A stretch of 5,244 nucleotides of DNA. It comes from Acidimicrobiaceae bacterium. Its GTDB lineage: Bacteria; Actinomycetota; Acidimicrobiia; Acidimicrobiales; Acidimicrobiaceae. Location: assembly GCA_013044365.1 (NCBI GenBank), contig JABEUP010000237.1, positions 1 to 5,244 on the forward strand, in the 5' to 3' direction. The notes beneath the pieces are model-generated. The model did no database searches and was not told the origin of the DNA. It was given only the letters and a program-made list of their open reading frames with translations. Shown piece by piece: positions 1-5,244 of the stretch. Every line of letters begins with the position of its first letter. Position 1 is the stretch's first letter. A program made the position numbers and the translations under genes.

Positions 1-22
1 AGTCTAGGAGCGTAGGTCAGAA
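1..22 (+). repeat. Left arm of inverted repeat
   Basis: This arm begins AGTCTAGGAGCGTAGGTCAG and pairs with 130-151. It may extend left beyond the window edge. Confidence 0.75.
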
Positions 23-33
23 TCAGTCAGAGT

Positions 34-47
34 TGCATAAGTATGCA
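34..47. repeat. Perfect 6-bp palindrome TGCATA-AG-TATGCA
   Basis: TGCATAAGTATGCA is a perfect 6-bp dyad with a 2-nt centre. A near copy of its left part (GTTGCATGAGTATG, 13/14 match to 32-45) lies at 83-96, exactly 51 bp away. The shape resembles a homodimer operator, and ArgR boxes in several bacteria have a similar TGCAT/ATGCA form. No arginine gene is visible and the site lies inside the inverted-repeat element, so it may instead be a transposase-binding or structural site. Confidence 0.3.
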
Positions 48-82
48 CAATTCGATTGTCCAATCTGGATAAGGCCAGTTCG

Positions 83-96
83 GTTGCATGAGTATG
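83..96. repeat. Near-copy of 32-45 (direct repeat)
   Basis: GTTGCATGAGTATG matches GTTGCATAAGTATG at 32-45 in 13 of 14 bases, offset 51 bp (about five helical turns). The dyad is imperfect here because the right half is TATGTG. Function unknown. Confidence 0.35.
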
Positions 97-129
97 TGAC
101 TAATGGCATTGTCTTGCAGGATTTTCGGG

Positions 130-151
130 TTCTGACCCACCCTCCTAGACT
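130..151 (-). repeat. Right arm of inverted repeat
   Basis: Read on the minus strand this arm begins AGTCTAGGAGGGTGGGTCAG and matches 1-22 at 20/22. The TAG within CTAGG (147-145) is the stop codon of the upstream glycosyltransferase gene, so the gene's last codons enter the repeat. Confidence 0.75.
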
Positions 152-3100
152 CGTCGAAAATCGAAGAAATCTTCAGCATCGCGAAGGCGGTGTTGTGTTG
201 CCAGTGTCTGAATGACTTTCTCAACCGCTGCTTGAGTTACGTACCCTCCTTCGGCGATTTCGACGATAATCTTTGAATGATCGCTTCCTTGATCCAGGAG
301 AAGCGCTTCCTCAATTTTCAGTGGCCAATCACCCAGCTTCTCGACGGAGACAACCTGCGAATGAAAAGTCTCAGCCGACTTCTTGCCATTTTGGACATTA
401 CCCAGACGTCCAACAAGTTCCTCCAACTCAGAGACAACAGCCTCGAAGACCGCGCTCCAAGAATACTTCTCGCGTACAGCGGCGGAGTTTCGAAGCGCGT
501 TTGCCTTAAGCCTTGCCGTATCACTATAACTCTTCTTCAGGGCCTCTTTGAAGCCAAGTCGATCCGGATCAAACAGATGGAGAACCTCTGGATCAATGCT
601 CAAGCTCTTATCGATCACCTGCACATTTCCCTCGAAAGTAAAATCAACGCGGGAGTCAGCCATTGTAAACTCTGGTGCCGGGCCGTAGTTTGGCACCACG
701 ACAGGTAAACCGCAGGCCATTGCTTCCAGTATTGGCATTCCGAATCCCTCGCCACGATATGGAAGGACGAAGGCATCACAAGACCGATACAGCTCAGCCA
801 TCTCCCGCTCAGAGAGATCTCCTGTCACCAGTTCTATCGTCGGCCCGCCGGGAATTCTCATGGCCGCTCTGAGTTCTTCCGTCATGGAGAAAAATCGGTA
901 CGCACCATTCAGATCACCGACTTTAATCACTAATGCGACGTCATCCTCAGCACTAAAGGTTTCGCAAAAAGTCTGAAGCAAAAGATCGAAACCTTTTCTG
1001 AAGATCATCCCGCCAATAAACAAGAAATTAAAAGTCTTCGAAGTTGTCAGCTTTCTTCTGGGACCATCTGGTCGATATATCTCCGGATCCACACCGTTAG
1101 GAATCACCTTGACAATGTCTGGATTTACGCCACTGCCCACCAACACCGATTTCGTCCAAAGTGATGGTGTCCACACCTGGTCGACAAACCTCCGAATTCT
1201 GTTGACCCACTTCTGGGGCACTTCGTGGAATTCCCACGGAAAAATAGTCACGACAAGTCGGTCACCAGCAAACGAGAAATCGGGAGGCCATTGGTGTCGA
1301 ATTTCCACGTCAAACGACTCCACGCCGGCCGTGAGTTTCTCCAATCCGCCTAGGGCAGAAATGGTCCGCCTTGGGTTCAACAAAATACGTCCGATGTGCT
1401 CTATCTGCATAAACACCCGCACAGCATCGGCGACTTTGAGATACTCGTCTGACAAGACCAGATTGACCTTAGCGAGGCTTCCAGCGGAAAAAAAACTCCC
1501 CTTCCAGTTGACTTTGATTCGGTCTTCCGACTTAGCTATGAACTCTGCCCGCTCTTGAGCCTCAGCATCCAGGACCCGTTCTATGGTCTGCAATCTGAGC
1601 TCAGCTACCTCTGCTACCCTCTCCCATGACCAGCTCTGCTCCATGTCCTTCATCGCCACCTGGCCAACTTTACGAGCCGCGTCTTTGTCTTTCAGAACTT
1701 GCTGAAAAATATCAACTAGATGATTAGCACTTGGCCTGGCCCAGTTTTGTCCGGCAAATAGTCCATCAAAGTCGGAGCCATCAGCTTGCACCATCCCGTC
1801 CACCTTTATGAGGTAGGAGTTTGCCGAGTTCATGAACTCTGTTTGTCCACTCCAGTCAGTCGCGATCGTGGGAAGCCCTGCTGACATTGCTTGCATATAC
1901 GGTCGTCCCCAACCCTCGCCAAACGACGGACAAACGTACACATCCGCGAATTGAAACAAGTCCATGTACTCCTTGTCACTAAGCAGACCAGCGTCCACTG
2001 TGATAGGAGCTATGTCGGATCTCGAATACCCAATTCCCGTCAAGAACTCAGAAATCACACCTTCAACTTCAAGGCGAAGTTGGCGAGTGGAATCACTTGA
2101 TGCTTCTGAGCTGTAACCATAACTTGACACCTTTAGGTAAAGTTCGACCGGGTCTGAACTGGTGAAGGCTCGAGCCCACGATTCGAGCAAGATCTGCCAA
2201 CCTTTACGCAATCGCCAGTCAAACACCGACAGAAAGCGAGTCAATCGACTACCGAACACTGGCCTTGTGCGTCGGTAGCTTTGGGAGTCAATTCCCCCAC
2301 CAATCATATAAATAGGTGTGGTCACTCCAGCTTCACTAAAGGTCCGCAGATTAAACTCTCCAGGAACCCATATCTCGTCAAATGGATTCAAGCTTTCAAC
2401 CGCGCCATTTGGCAAACTATCGGTTTCAAACATAGTACGCATAACTATGTAGTCGGCAAAATTACCAATACGATGAACAAGGTCTATTTTCGCTAACACG
2501 TTGGCATGGAGAACACTCACATTAACCAAACCATTCGGTAACGCACTACCAATTCTGTATGAGCTATTTCTGTCACTAAAATAGGACTCAATTATTCTAT
2601 CCTCGACTTTTCCAATTGCCTGGATCTTGATCTCGCCCGGACGGAGCGCTCCAAGAAAACCACGGGCTTCATCTCCTAGACCGGCCGAGTTCAACACCGG
2701 GGCAGTCCACACTACCTGTCGACCTGGGATCTCAGTCTCACATTCAAGCTCACTCGACCTAACCTGCTCCAGAGACCGGACATACTGCAGAGCGGCATTC
2801 GGCTCCGCTAAAGCTAGTTCTCCCAGCGTTCTTTGCAGATGATCAGTACAGCATTCAGAAATCGTCTCATCAACAACTACGGAGAGATGATCTTGCAAGG
2901 AGAAGCGTTCGGAGAGTAAAAAGGCTGCGTGGACTCTAACTGAAAGGGGGATAGTGAAATCCATTGCAATTTGCTTTAGCGGACAAAGCTCATCGGCTCC
3001 AAACCAGAGTGCTCGTCCCGACCAAATCGCCGCTGTCTCTAAGGTCAAGACTTGTGAGCAGCTAAATACCGCTCGCAAGATCTCTCCTCGCTCTTCCTGC

Positions 3101-3219
3101 CATTCGAGCCATGCCTGATCCAAAAAGACGAGGTCCTCTGAAATCGACTTGGAATTCACTCTCTCCAACACCGACATCCGGGCATCGTGCAGTAACTGCT
3201 CCATCGTAGAGTTCTTCAT
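145..3219 (-). CDS. Tandem two-domain GT4 family glycosyltransferase
   Basis: This gene encodes 1024 residues with two GT-B glycosyltransferase domains, expected to transfer nucleotide-activated sugars in the cytoplasm during surface polysaccharide assembly. Residues are numbered from ATG 3219. Positions 1-160 are unrecognised and look helical. Domain 1 (about 165-550) has the loop SAGLGDEARG (178-187), DWRLRKG (334-340) and GEGWGRPYMQ (434-443). Domain 2 (about 570-935) has GSFFSAGSLAKVN (574-586), IPNGVD (706-711), GGMIFRKG (736-743) and GEGFGMPILE (823-832). Domain 2 has the classic EX7E pair (E824/E832), but domain 1 has Gln443 for the second Glu. Residues 943-1024 are unrecognised. I chose ATG 3219 over the in-frame TTG at 3240 because AAAGGA lies 9 nt upstream. 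There is no signal peptide or membrane span. The TAG stop lies in an inverted repeat, so the native C-terminus may have been trimmed. Family assignment is firm; the sugars are unknown. Confidence 0.93.
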   Translation of the reverse strand: MKNSTMEQLLHDARMSVLERVNSKSISEDLVFLDQAWLEWQEERGEILRAVFSCSQVLTLETAAIWSGRALWFGADELCPLKQIAMDFTIPLSVRVHAAFLLSERFSLQDHLSVVVDETISECCTDHLQRTLGELALAEPNAALQYVRSLEQVRSSELECETEIPGRQVVWTAPVLNSAGLGDEARGFLGALRPGEIKIQAIGKVEDRIIESYFSDRNSSYRIGSALPNGLVNVSVLHANVLAKIDLVHRIGNFADYIVMRTMFETDSLPNGAVESLNPFDEIWVPGEFNLRTFSEAGVTTPIYMIGGGIDSQSYRRTRPVFGSRLTRFLSVFDWRLRKGWQILLESWARAFTSSDPVELYLKVSSYGYSSEASSDSTRQLRLEVEGVISEFLTGIGYSRSDIAPITVDAGLLSDKEYMDLFQFADVYVCPSFGEGWGRPYMQAMSAGLPTIATDWSGQTEFMNSANSYLIKVDGMVQADGSDFDGLFAGQNWARPSANHLVDIFQQVLKDKDAARKVGQVAMKDMEQSWSWERVAEVAELRLQTIERVLDAEAQERAEFIAKSEDRIKVNWKGSFFSAGSLAKVNLVLSDEYLKVADAVRVFMQIEHIGRILLNPRRTISALGGLEKLTAGVESFDVEIRHQWPPDFSFAGDRLVVTIFPWEFHEVPQKWVNRIRRFVDQVWTPSLWTKSVLVGSGVNPDIVKVIPNGVDPEIYRPDGPRRKLTTSKTFNFLFIGGMIFRKGFDLLLQTFCETFSAEDDVALVIKVGDLNGAYRFFSMTEELRAAMRIPGGPTIELVTGDLSEREMAELYRSCDAFVLPYRGEGFGMPILEAMACGLPVVVPNYGPAPEFTMADSRVDFTFEGNVQVIDKSLSIDPEVLHLFDPDRLGFKEALKKSYSDTARLKANALRNSAAVREKYSWSAVFEAVVSELEELVGRLGNVQNGKKSAETFHSQVVSVEKLGDWPLKIEEALLLDQGSDHSKIIVEIAEGGYVTQAAVEKVIQTLATQHRLRDAEDFFDFRRV

Positions 3220-3228
3220 TGCTTCGTT

Positions 3229-3234
3229 TCCTTT
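3229..3234 (-). promoter_or_regulatory. Ribosome binding site of the tandem GT4 gene
   Basis: AAAGGA lies 9 nt upstream of ATG 3219 and downstream of the competing TTG at 3240, which it would not serve. It therefore decides the start in favour of the ATG. Confidence 0.6.
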
Positions 3235-3432
3235 TTCCAAGTCGGGCCGTTGGCTAAGCTCAATGGCAACAGTCGACGCTTAGGAAAACCGTGGTTTGAT
3301 ATTGCTCATCCTCTCCATGTGGCCCCCGTTGATAATCCTAAATCAGTCAAGATAGCTTACATTTCTCTTTTTACCTGAGTATGTTCGCTATCAATGTTCC
3401 GATCGAACTATGGTCTTACACAATCGGACCTG

Positions 3433-3461
3433 CTTATATCTTTGCGTGCACAGAAAGCCAA
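3433..3461 (-). promoter_or_regulatory. Weak sigma-70-like promoter candidate
   Basis: TTGGCT (3461-3456, 4/6 to TTGACA) is followed after 17 nt by TATAAG (3438-3433, 5/6 to TATAAT). It could drive the tandem GT4 gene, with a leader of roughly 200 nt, now that the gene upstream is broken. The match lies inside what looks like decayed coding sequence, so chance is a serious alternative. Confidence 0.22.
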
Positions 3462-3658
3462 AGTATCGTCAAAACTAAGGATCAACCTTAGAGGTGTCCG
3501 AAAGATTGGTATGCGAAAAGTCTTTTGCCGTCCAACTTTTATCAGATCCCCTTCGCACTACCGGAGTTAATCTCGTTCTCCACATTGTCACGGAAAGGCA
3601 ACTAGCATCAATCAGTAATTCAACCCATCGGAGATAATCGGTCAGTAATTTGTCGAGG

Positions 3659-4777
3659 TCACCTTTGCACAGAATCAGGGCTGGGATTTACGACTAGTAC
3701 ATCGCGATCTCGTTGTTGTCTGCTTATTCCTAATAGCAGGTTGTCCCAGGAAATCTGCTCCGAGGTATAGACCAGAAATCTCCCCTCCTTTGTGGACCTC
3801 TGGATATTTTCGGCGTAATCTGCCACACTTGTCGTCACGTCGTCAACGAAGACCACCACATTGTCCTCGTGGTCCGAACTGCTTGCCAGGCTCGAAATCA
3901 TAGATGTCGCCAGTAGCAGGTCATTAGGCAAGTGGACCACCCACATTCGAGGAAGCTCACGCCCCTGGAGGCTTCTTGGTCTTAAACCATTACCTTTTGG
4001 CTCCCAAGGCAAAGAGATTAATTGACTTCCGAGCCAAGCTTCGTTAAATCTAAGATGGTTTGCAAAATCCCTCGACGCTCTGTCTGGAAGAACTGCCCGA
4101 GTAACCGATTCGTCATGAAACAGTATCGCACTTGCTTCGAACCAAACTCTCTTCCCCAAAGCCCTGGCTTTTAGGCAAAGATCCACATCCTCAAAGGAGT
4201 TTATATAGCCTGTGTCAAATCCTCCCACTTGGTTAAAAAGGTCCTTCCGTATTAACAAGCAAGCACCGGTTACCAACTCCATTTCCCGAGAAACACCGAC
4301 CCCGGGATAATTGGCTGGATATCCCCGATTGATATGGTCTGGACTGAGCGGCAAGTAGCTCGACCCATATAGATCAAAACCCGCGTGTTGTACAGTTAAA
4401 TCGGGGTAAAGCAGTAGAGCTCCTACAATGCCAATCTCTGGATCGGAATCCATTGCTTTCAACATCGGACCAAGCCAGTTAGATGCGGTAACCGTATCGT
4501 TATTAAGAAAGAGAAGCAGCTCGCCAGATGCGACCTCGGCCCCGGCATTGCAGGCCTTTGAAAATCCTCCGTTAGTCGGTCGTCTTACCAGCCTTATGGA
4601 CGGGCCAATTCTTGCGTCCACCTCGTCTGCAGAGCTATCTGGCGAACCATCATCGATAACGACAATTTCAAGGTTCTTAATCTCTGCCATGATCGTGGAG
4701 GCGAAAAGGGATTCGATACACCTGACCGTAAGATCCGACCTCCCATACTGTGGGATAATAATTGATACCCTATCCAA
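3659..4777 (-). CDS. GT2 family glycosyltransferase (rhamnosyltransferase-like), probably truncated
   Basis: This encodes 372 residues of a GT-A fold inverting glycosyltransferase of the WbbL/COG1216 type, expected to add one sugar from a nucleotide donor to a lipid-linked glycan at the cytoplasmic membrane face. Numbered from TTG 4777, it opens with VSIIIPQYGR (4-13). It then has nucleotide-binding IDDGS (41-45), NGGFSKACNAG (69-79), metal-binding LNNDT (91-95), VTGACLLIRKD (169-179), catalytic FEDVDL (195-200) and FHDES (220-224). The catalytic domain is intact. Residues 276-372 resemble the start of a second GT2 domain, but with VDDVTTS and VNPSP where DDAS and NSDT are expected, and the ORF stops abruptly. 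A frameshift near 3676-3688 would join it to the sequence beyond. I chose TTG 4777 for its strong GAGGAGG site 5 nt upstream and because the protein then starts like free-standing GT2 enzymes. The frame is also open to a TTG at 5002. The sugar is unknown. Confidence 0.85.
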   Translation of the reverse strand: MDRVSIIIPQYGRSDLTVRCIESLFASTIMAEIKNLEIVVIDDGSPDSSADEVDARIGPSIRLVRRPTNGGFSKACNAGAEVASGELLLFLNNDTVTASNWLGPMLKAMDSDPEIGIVGALLLYPDLTVQHAGFDLYGSSYLPLSPDHINRGYPANYPGVGVSREMELVTGACLLIRKDLFNQVGGFDTGYINSFEDVDLCLKARALGKRVWFEASAILFHDESVTRAVLPDRASRDFANHLRFNEAWLGSQLISLPWEPKGNGLRPRSLQGRELPRMWVVHLPNDLLLATSMISSLASSSDHEDNVVVFVDDVTTSVADYAENIQRSTKEGRFLVYTSEQISWDNLLLGISRQQRDRDVLVVNPSPDSVQR

Positions 4778-5123
4778 CCAATCCTCCTCGTACGAAATGG
4801 ACCTAAATTCATTTCGACCTGATCTCCGTGGCACTTTATCATGGCTAAGGAGGACACGAGAATTCTCTCCCCTCTTCCCGCTCTCACTTACACGGAAAAT
4901 CACTATTTTCGCAGGGGCAGCTCTTGAGGACACTAGTAAGAAGGTCGCTGAGATAGCGACGAGCCCAGGTCTGCTGACATGGGATATCACGAAGTTTGTC
5001 AAAGTCGTAATGTGTTGGGCATCCCGAGACCCTCAGCACGCGAATCTGCGTAGGGGCTAGACATGCCAGAGAGAGTTCTTTGCACCGAAGGGATGCCGAT
5101 CTACCAAACCGGGACGCGTTGAG
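4778..5123 (-). other. IS-to-GT2 junction with an in-frame upstream extension
   Basis: I see no independent gene here. From 5002 down to 4778 the GT2 frame stays open for 75 codons, and further up to an in-frame TGA near 5032. It would add a Ser/Arg-rich stretch with a short hydrophobic run (VAISATFLLV, residues 15-24 of that extension). It may be leader DNA, or what remains of a longer N-terminus or preceding domain cut off when the insertion sequence arrived. From 5003 to 5123 all minus-strand frames look non-coding. I see no convincing promoter, so the transcription start of the GT2 gene is unexplained. Confidence 0.4.
4783..4789 (-). promoter_or_regulatory. Strong Shine-Dalgarno GAGGAGG before TTG 4777
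   Basis: GAGGAGG ends 5 nt before TTG 4777 in the GT2 frame. No comparable site precedes the farther TTG at 5002. The same bases would encode Glu-Glu-Asp if translation began upstream, so the match could be fortuitous. Confidence 0.5.
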
Positions 5124-5244
5124 CTAGGGTTGCCTTGATCGCTATGCAATAGCTGGACTGGTGTTTACAGTGCGAGGAGTTTGAGCGCCCGTGCTGGGTT
5201 GCGGGATCCTGAGCGGAGGCCCTTAGCGATATTCGTCGCTCCGG
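5124..5244 (-). mobile_element. Terminal part of an ISAs1-like insertion sequence
   Basis: The window's right edge holds the 3' end of a transposase gene, a 40-nt non-coding tail, and a candidate terminus AAGGCAACCCTAG (minus strand, ending near 5124). ISAs1-family elements characteristically end in sequences like GGGCAGCCCTG a few tens of bases after the transposase stop, which fits. Near the end is the hairpin GCTAT-GCA-ATAGC (5141-5153). The other end of the element lies outside the window, so the boundary and any target duplication are unconfirmed. Confidence 0.5.
5165..5244 (-). CDS. ISAs1-family transposase, C-terminal end only (partial)
   Basis: Only the last 25 codons and the TAA stop (5167-5165) are present; the gene enters from the right edge. 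The peptide begins GATNIAKGLR and ends ARALKLLAL. This matches the remembered C-terminal signature of ISAs1-family DDE transposases, where an (A/H)TNIAxALRxxAR motif is followed by a short Leu-rich end such as LLGL. The catalytic DDE region is outside the window, so activity cannot be judged. The tail is richer in G+C than the neighbouring glycosyltransferase genes, as expected for foreign DNA. With so few residues the family call is likely but not certain. Confidence 0.55.
   Translation of the reverse strand, partial: GATNIAKGLRSGSRNPARALKLLAL

Larger units (their letters stand above)
1..151. mobile_element. MITE-like element with 22-bp terminal inverted repeats
   Basis: Positions 1-22 and the reverse complement of 130-151 match at 20 of 22 bases. 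Both arms begin AGTCTAGGAG and end GGTCAGAA, with mismatches only at arm positions 11 and 14. The 107 nt between them hold no credible gene. Such a long, well-matched repeat pair around a short non-coding core is the usual form of a miniature inverted-repeat element or a deleted insertion sequence; that identity is inference. The right arm runs into the 3' end of the tandem glycosyltransferase gene and supplies its TAG stop. The left arm starts at base 1, so the outer boundary and any target-site duplication cannot be seen. I do not recognise the repeat as belonging to a named IS family. A very long intrinsic stem is possible, but there is no T-run typical of a terminator. Confidence 0.5.
3216..3687 (-). 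pseudogene. Decayed remainder of a second GT2 domain
   Basis: This stretch covers the apparent gap between the two glycosyltransferase genes. One nucleotide out of frame from the GT2 gene, codons 3687-3478 are open (stop TAG 3477-3475) and read ILCKGDLDKLLTDYL and later SVTMWRTRLTPVV. A third frame, open from about 3557 to 3411, reads DDTLAFCARKDI, and FDRN follows its TAG stop at 3410-3408. It then continues through TAA (3359-3357) and TGA (3308-3306) to NHGFPKRRLLPL. It ends in a TGA (3218-3216) overlapping the ATG of the tandem GT4 gene. The order fits COG1216-type GT2 domains (VNSDT...WLDRL...SVTP...GFCMYIRR...FDE...YH.G..SF). The similarity is from memory and by eye, so decay is inferred. 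If correct, an ancestral two-domain GT2 gene was once translationally coupled to the GT4 gene. Confidence 0.5.

Noticed and set aside
1..144. Intrinsic terminator for the tandem GT4 gene
   Set aside because: The paired arms are 107 nt apart and not followed by a T-run. The short internal hairpins also lack T-tails.
27..224. 65-codon minus-strand ORF across the inverted-repeat element
   Set aside because: It overlaps the 3' end of the tandem GT4 gene in another frame, starts at TTG without a ribosome site, and has no recognisable motif.
1109..1558. 149-codon plus-strand ORF
   Set aside because: It is antisense to GT4 domain 2 and the linker and has no ribosome site or protein signature.
3612..3650. 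Direct repeat TCAGTAATT at 3612-3620 and 3642-3650
   Set aside because: It is a 9-bp match 30 bp apart inside probable former coding sequence, encoding similar LLTD/LLID segments. There is no array and no further copies.
3241..3660. Possible small RNA or riboswitch in the gap between the glycosyltransferase genes
   Set aside because: I found no long stem, terminator or known riboswitch core. The decayed-GT2 reading explains the stretch better.
4997..5002. TTGACA, a perfect -35 hexamer on the minus strand
   Set aside because: No -10-like hexamer lies 16-18 nt downstream (TGTCAG is at 17), so I do not call a promoter.
4428..5060. 210-codon plus-strand ORF opposite the GT2 gene
   Set aside because: It is antisense to the conserved GT2 domain, has no family features, and is explained as a shadow of the coding frame.
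5018..5097. Inverted repeat GGCATCCC / GGGATGCC with a 64-nt loop
   Set aside because: Only 8 bp pair and the ends do not extend. This is common by chance at this distance.

Overview
This 5.2-kb window is a fragment of a cell-surface polysaccharide (glycosyltransferase) locus, bounded on both sides by repetitive or mobile DNA. Every recognisable gene reads leftward on the minus strand. By eye, base composition in the glycosyltransferase genes is near 50% G+C, with mixed codon use and TTG as a likely start. It is clearly bacterial, but I cannot name the organism: nothing here is taxon-specific.

Layout from the right edge, in the direction of transcription. (1) 5124-5244 is the end of an insertion sequence. 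It holds the last 25 codons of a transposase resembling the ISAs1 family, followed about 40 nt later by a GGCAACCCTAG-type terminus. (2) 4778-5123 has no independent gene. Its left part (4778-5002) is an open in-frame extension upstream of the next gene. (3) 3659-4777 encodes a GT-A fold family 2 glycosyltransferase with all its main motifs (DDG, NND, ED, a late His). Its tail looks like the first half of a second, degenerate GT2 domain. (4) 3216-3687 looks like an ordinary intergenic gap, but two other frames carry matches to the rest of that second GT2 domain. The last frame ends in a TGA overlapping the next gene's ATG (ATGA). I read this as one ancestral two-domain GT2 gene, now frameshifted and decaying. 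(5) 145-3219 encodes a 1024-residue protein with two GT-B family 4 glycosyltransferase domains in tandem, flanked by unrecognised helical ends. Its first catalytic motif is EX7Q instead of EX7E. (6) 1-151 is bounded by near-perfect 22-bp inverted repeats (20/22), and the right arm contains the stop codon of the tandem GT4 gene. It looks like a small non-coding mobile element (MITE-like) that ended or trimmed the gene.

The two glycosyltransferase genes probably worked as consecutive sugar transferases building a repeat unit (O-antigen, capsule or exopolysaccharide) at the cytoplasmic face of the membrane. The main interest lies in how the locus is eroding: an IS end upstream, a collapsing two-domain GT2 gene in the middle, and a small inverted-repeat element at the 3' end. 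I see no CRISPR array, tRNA, rRNA or defence system.
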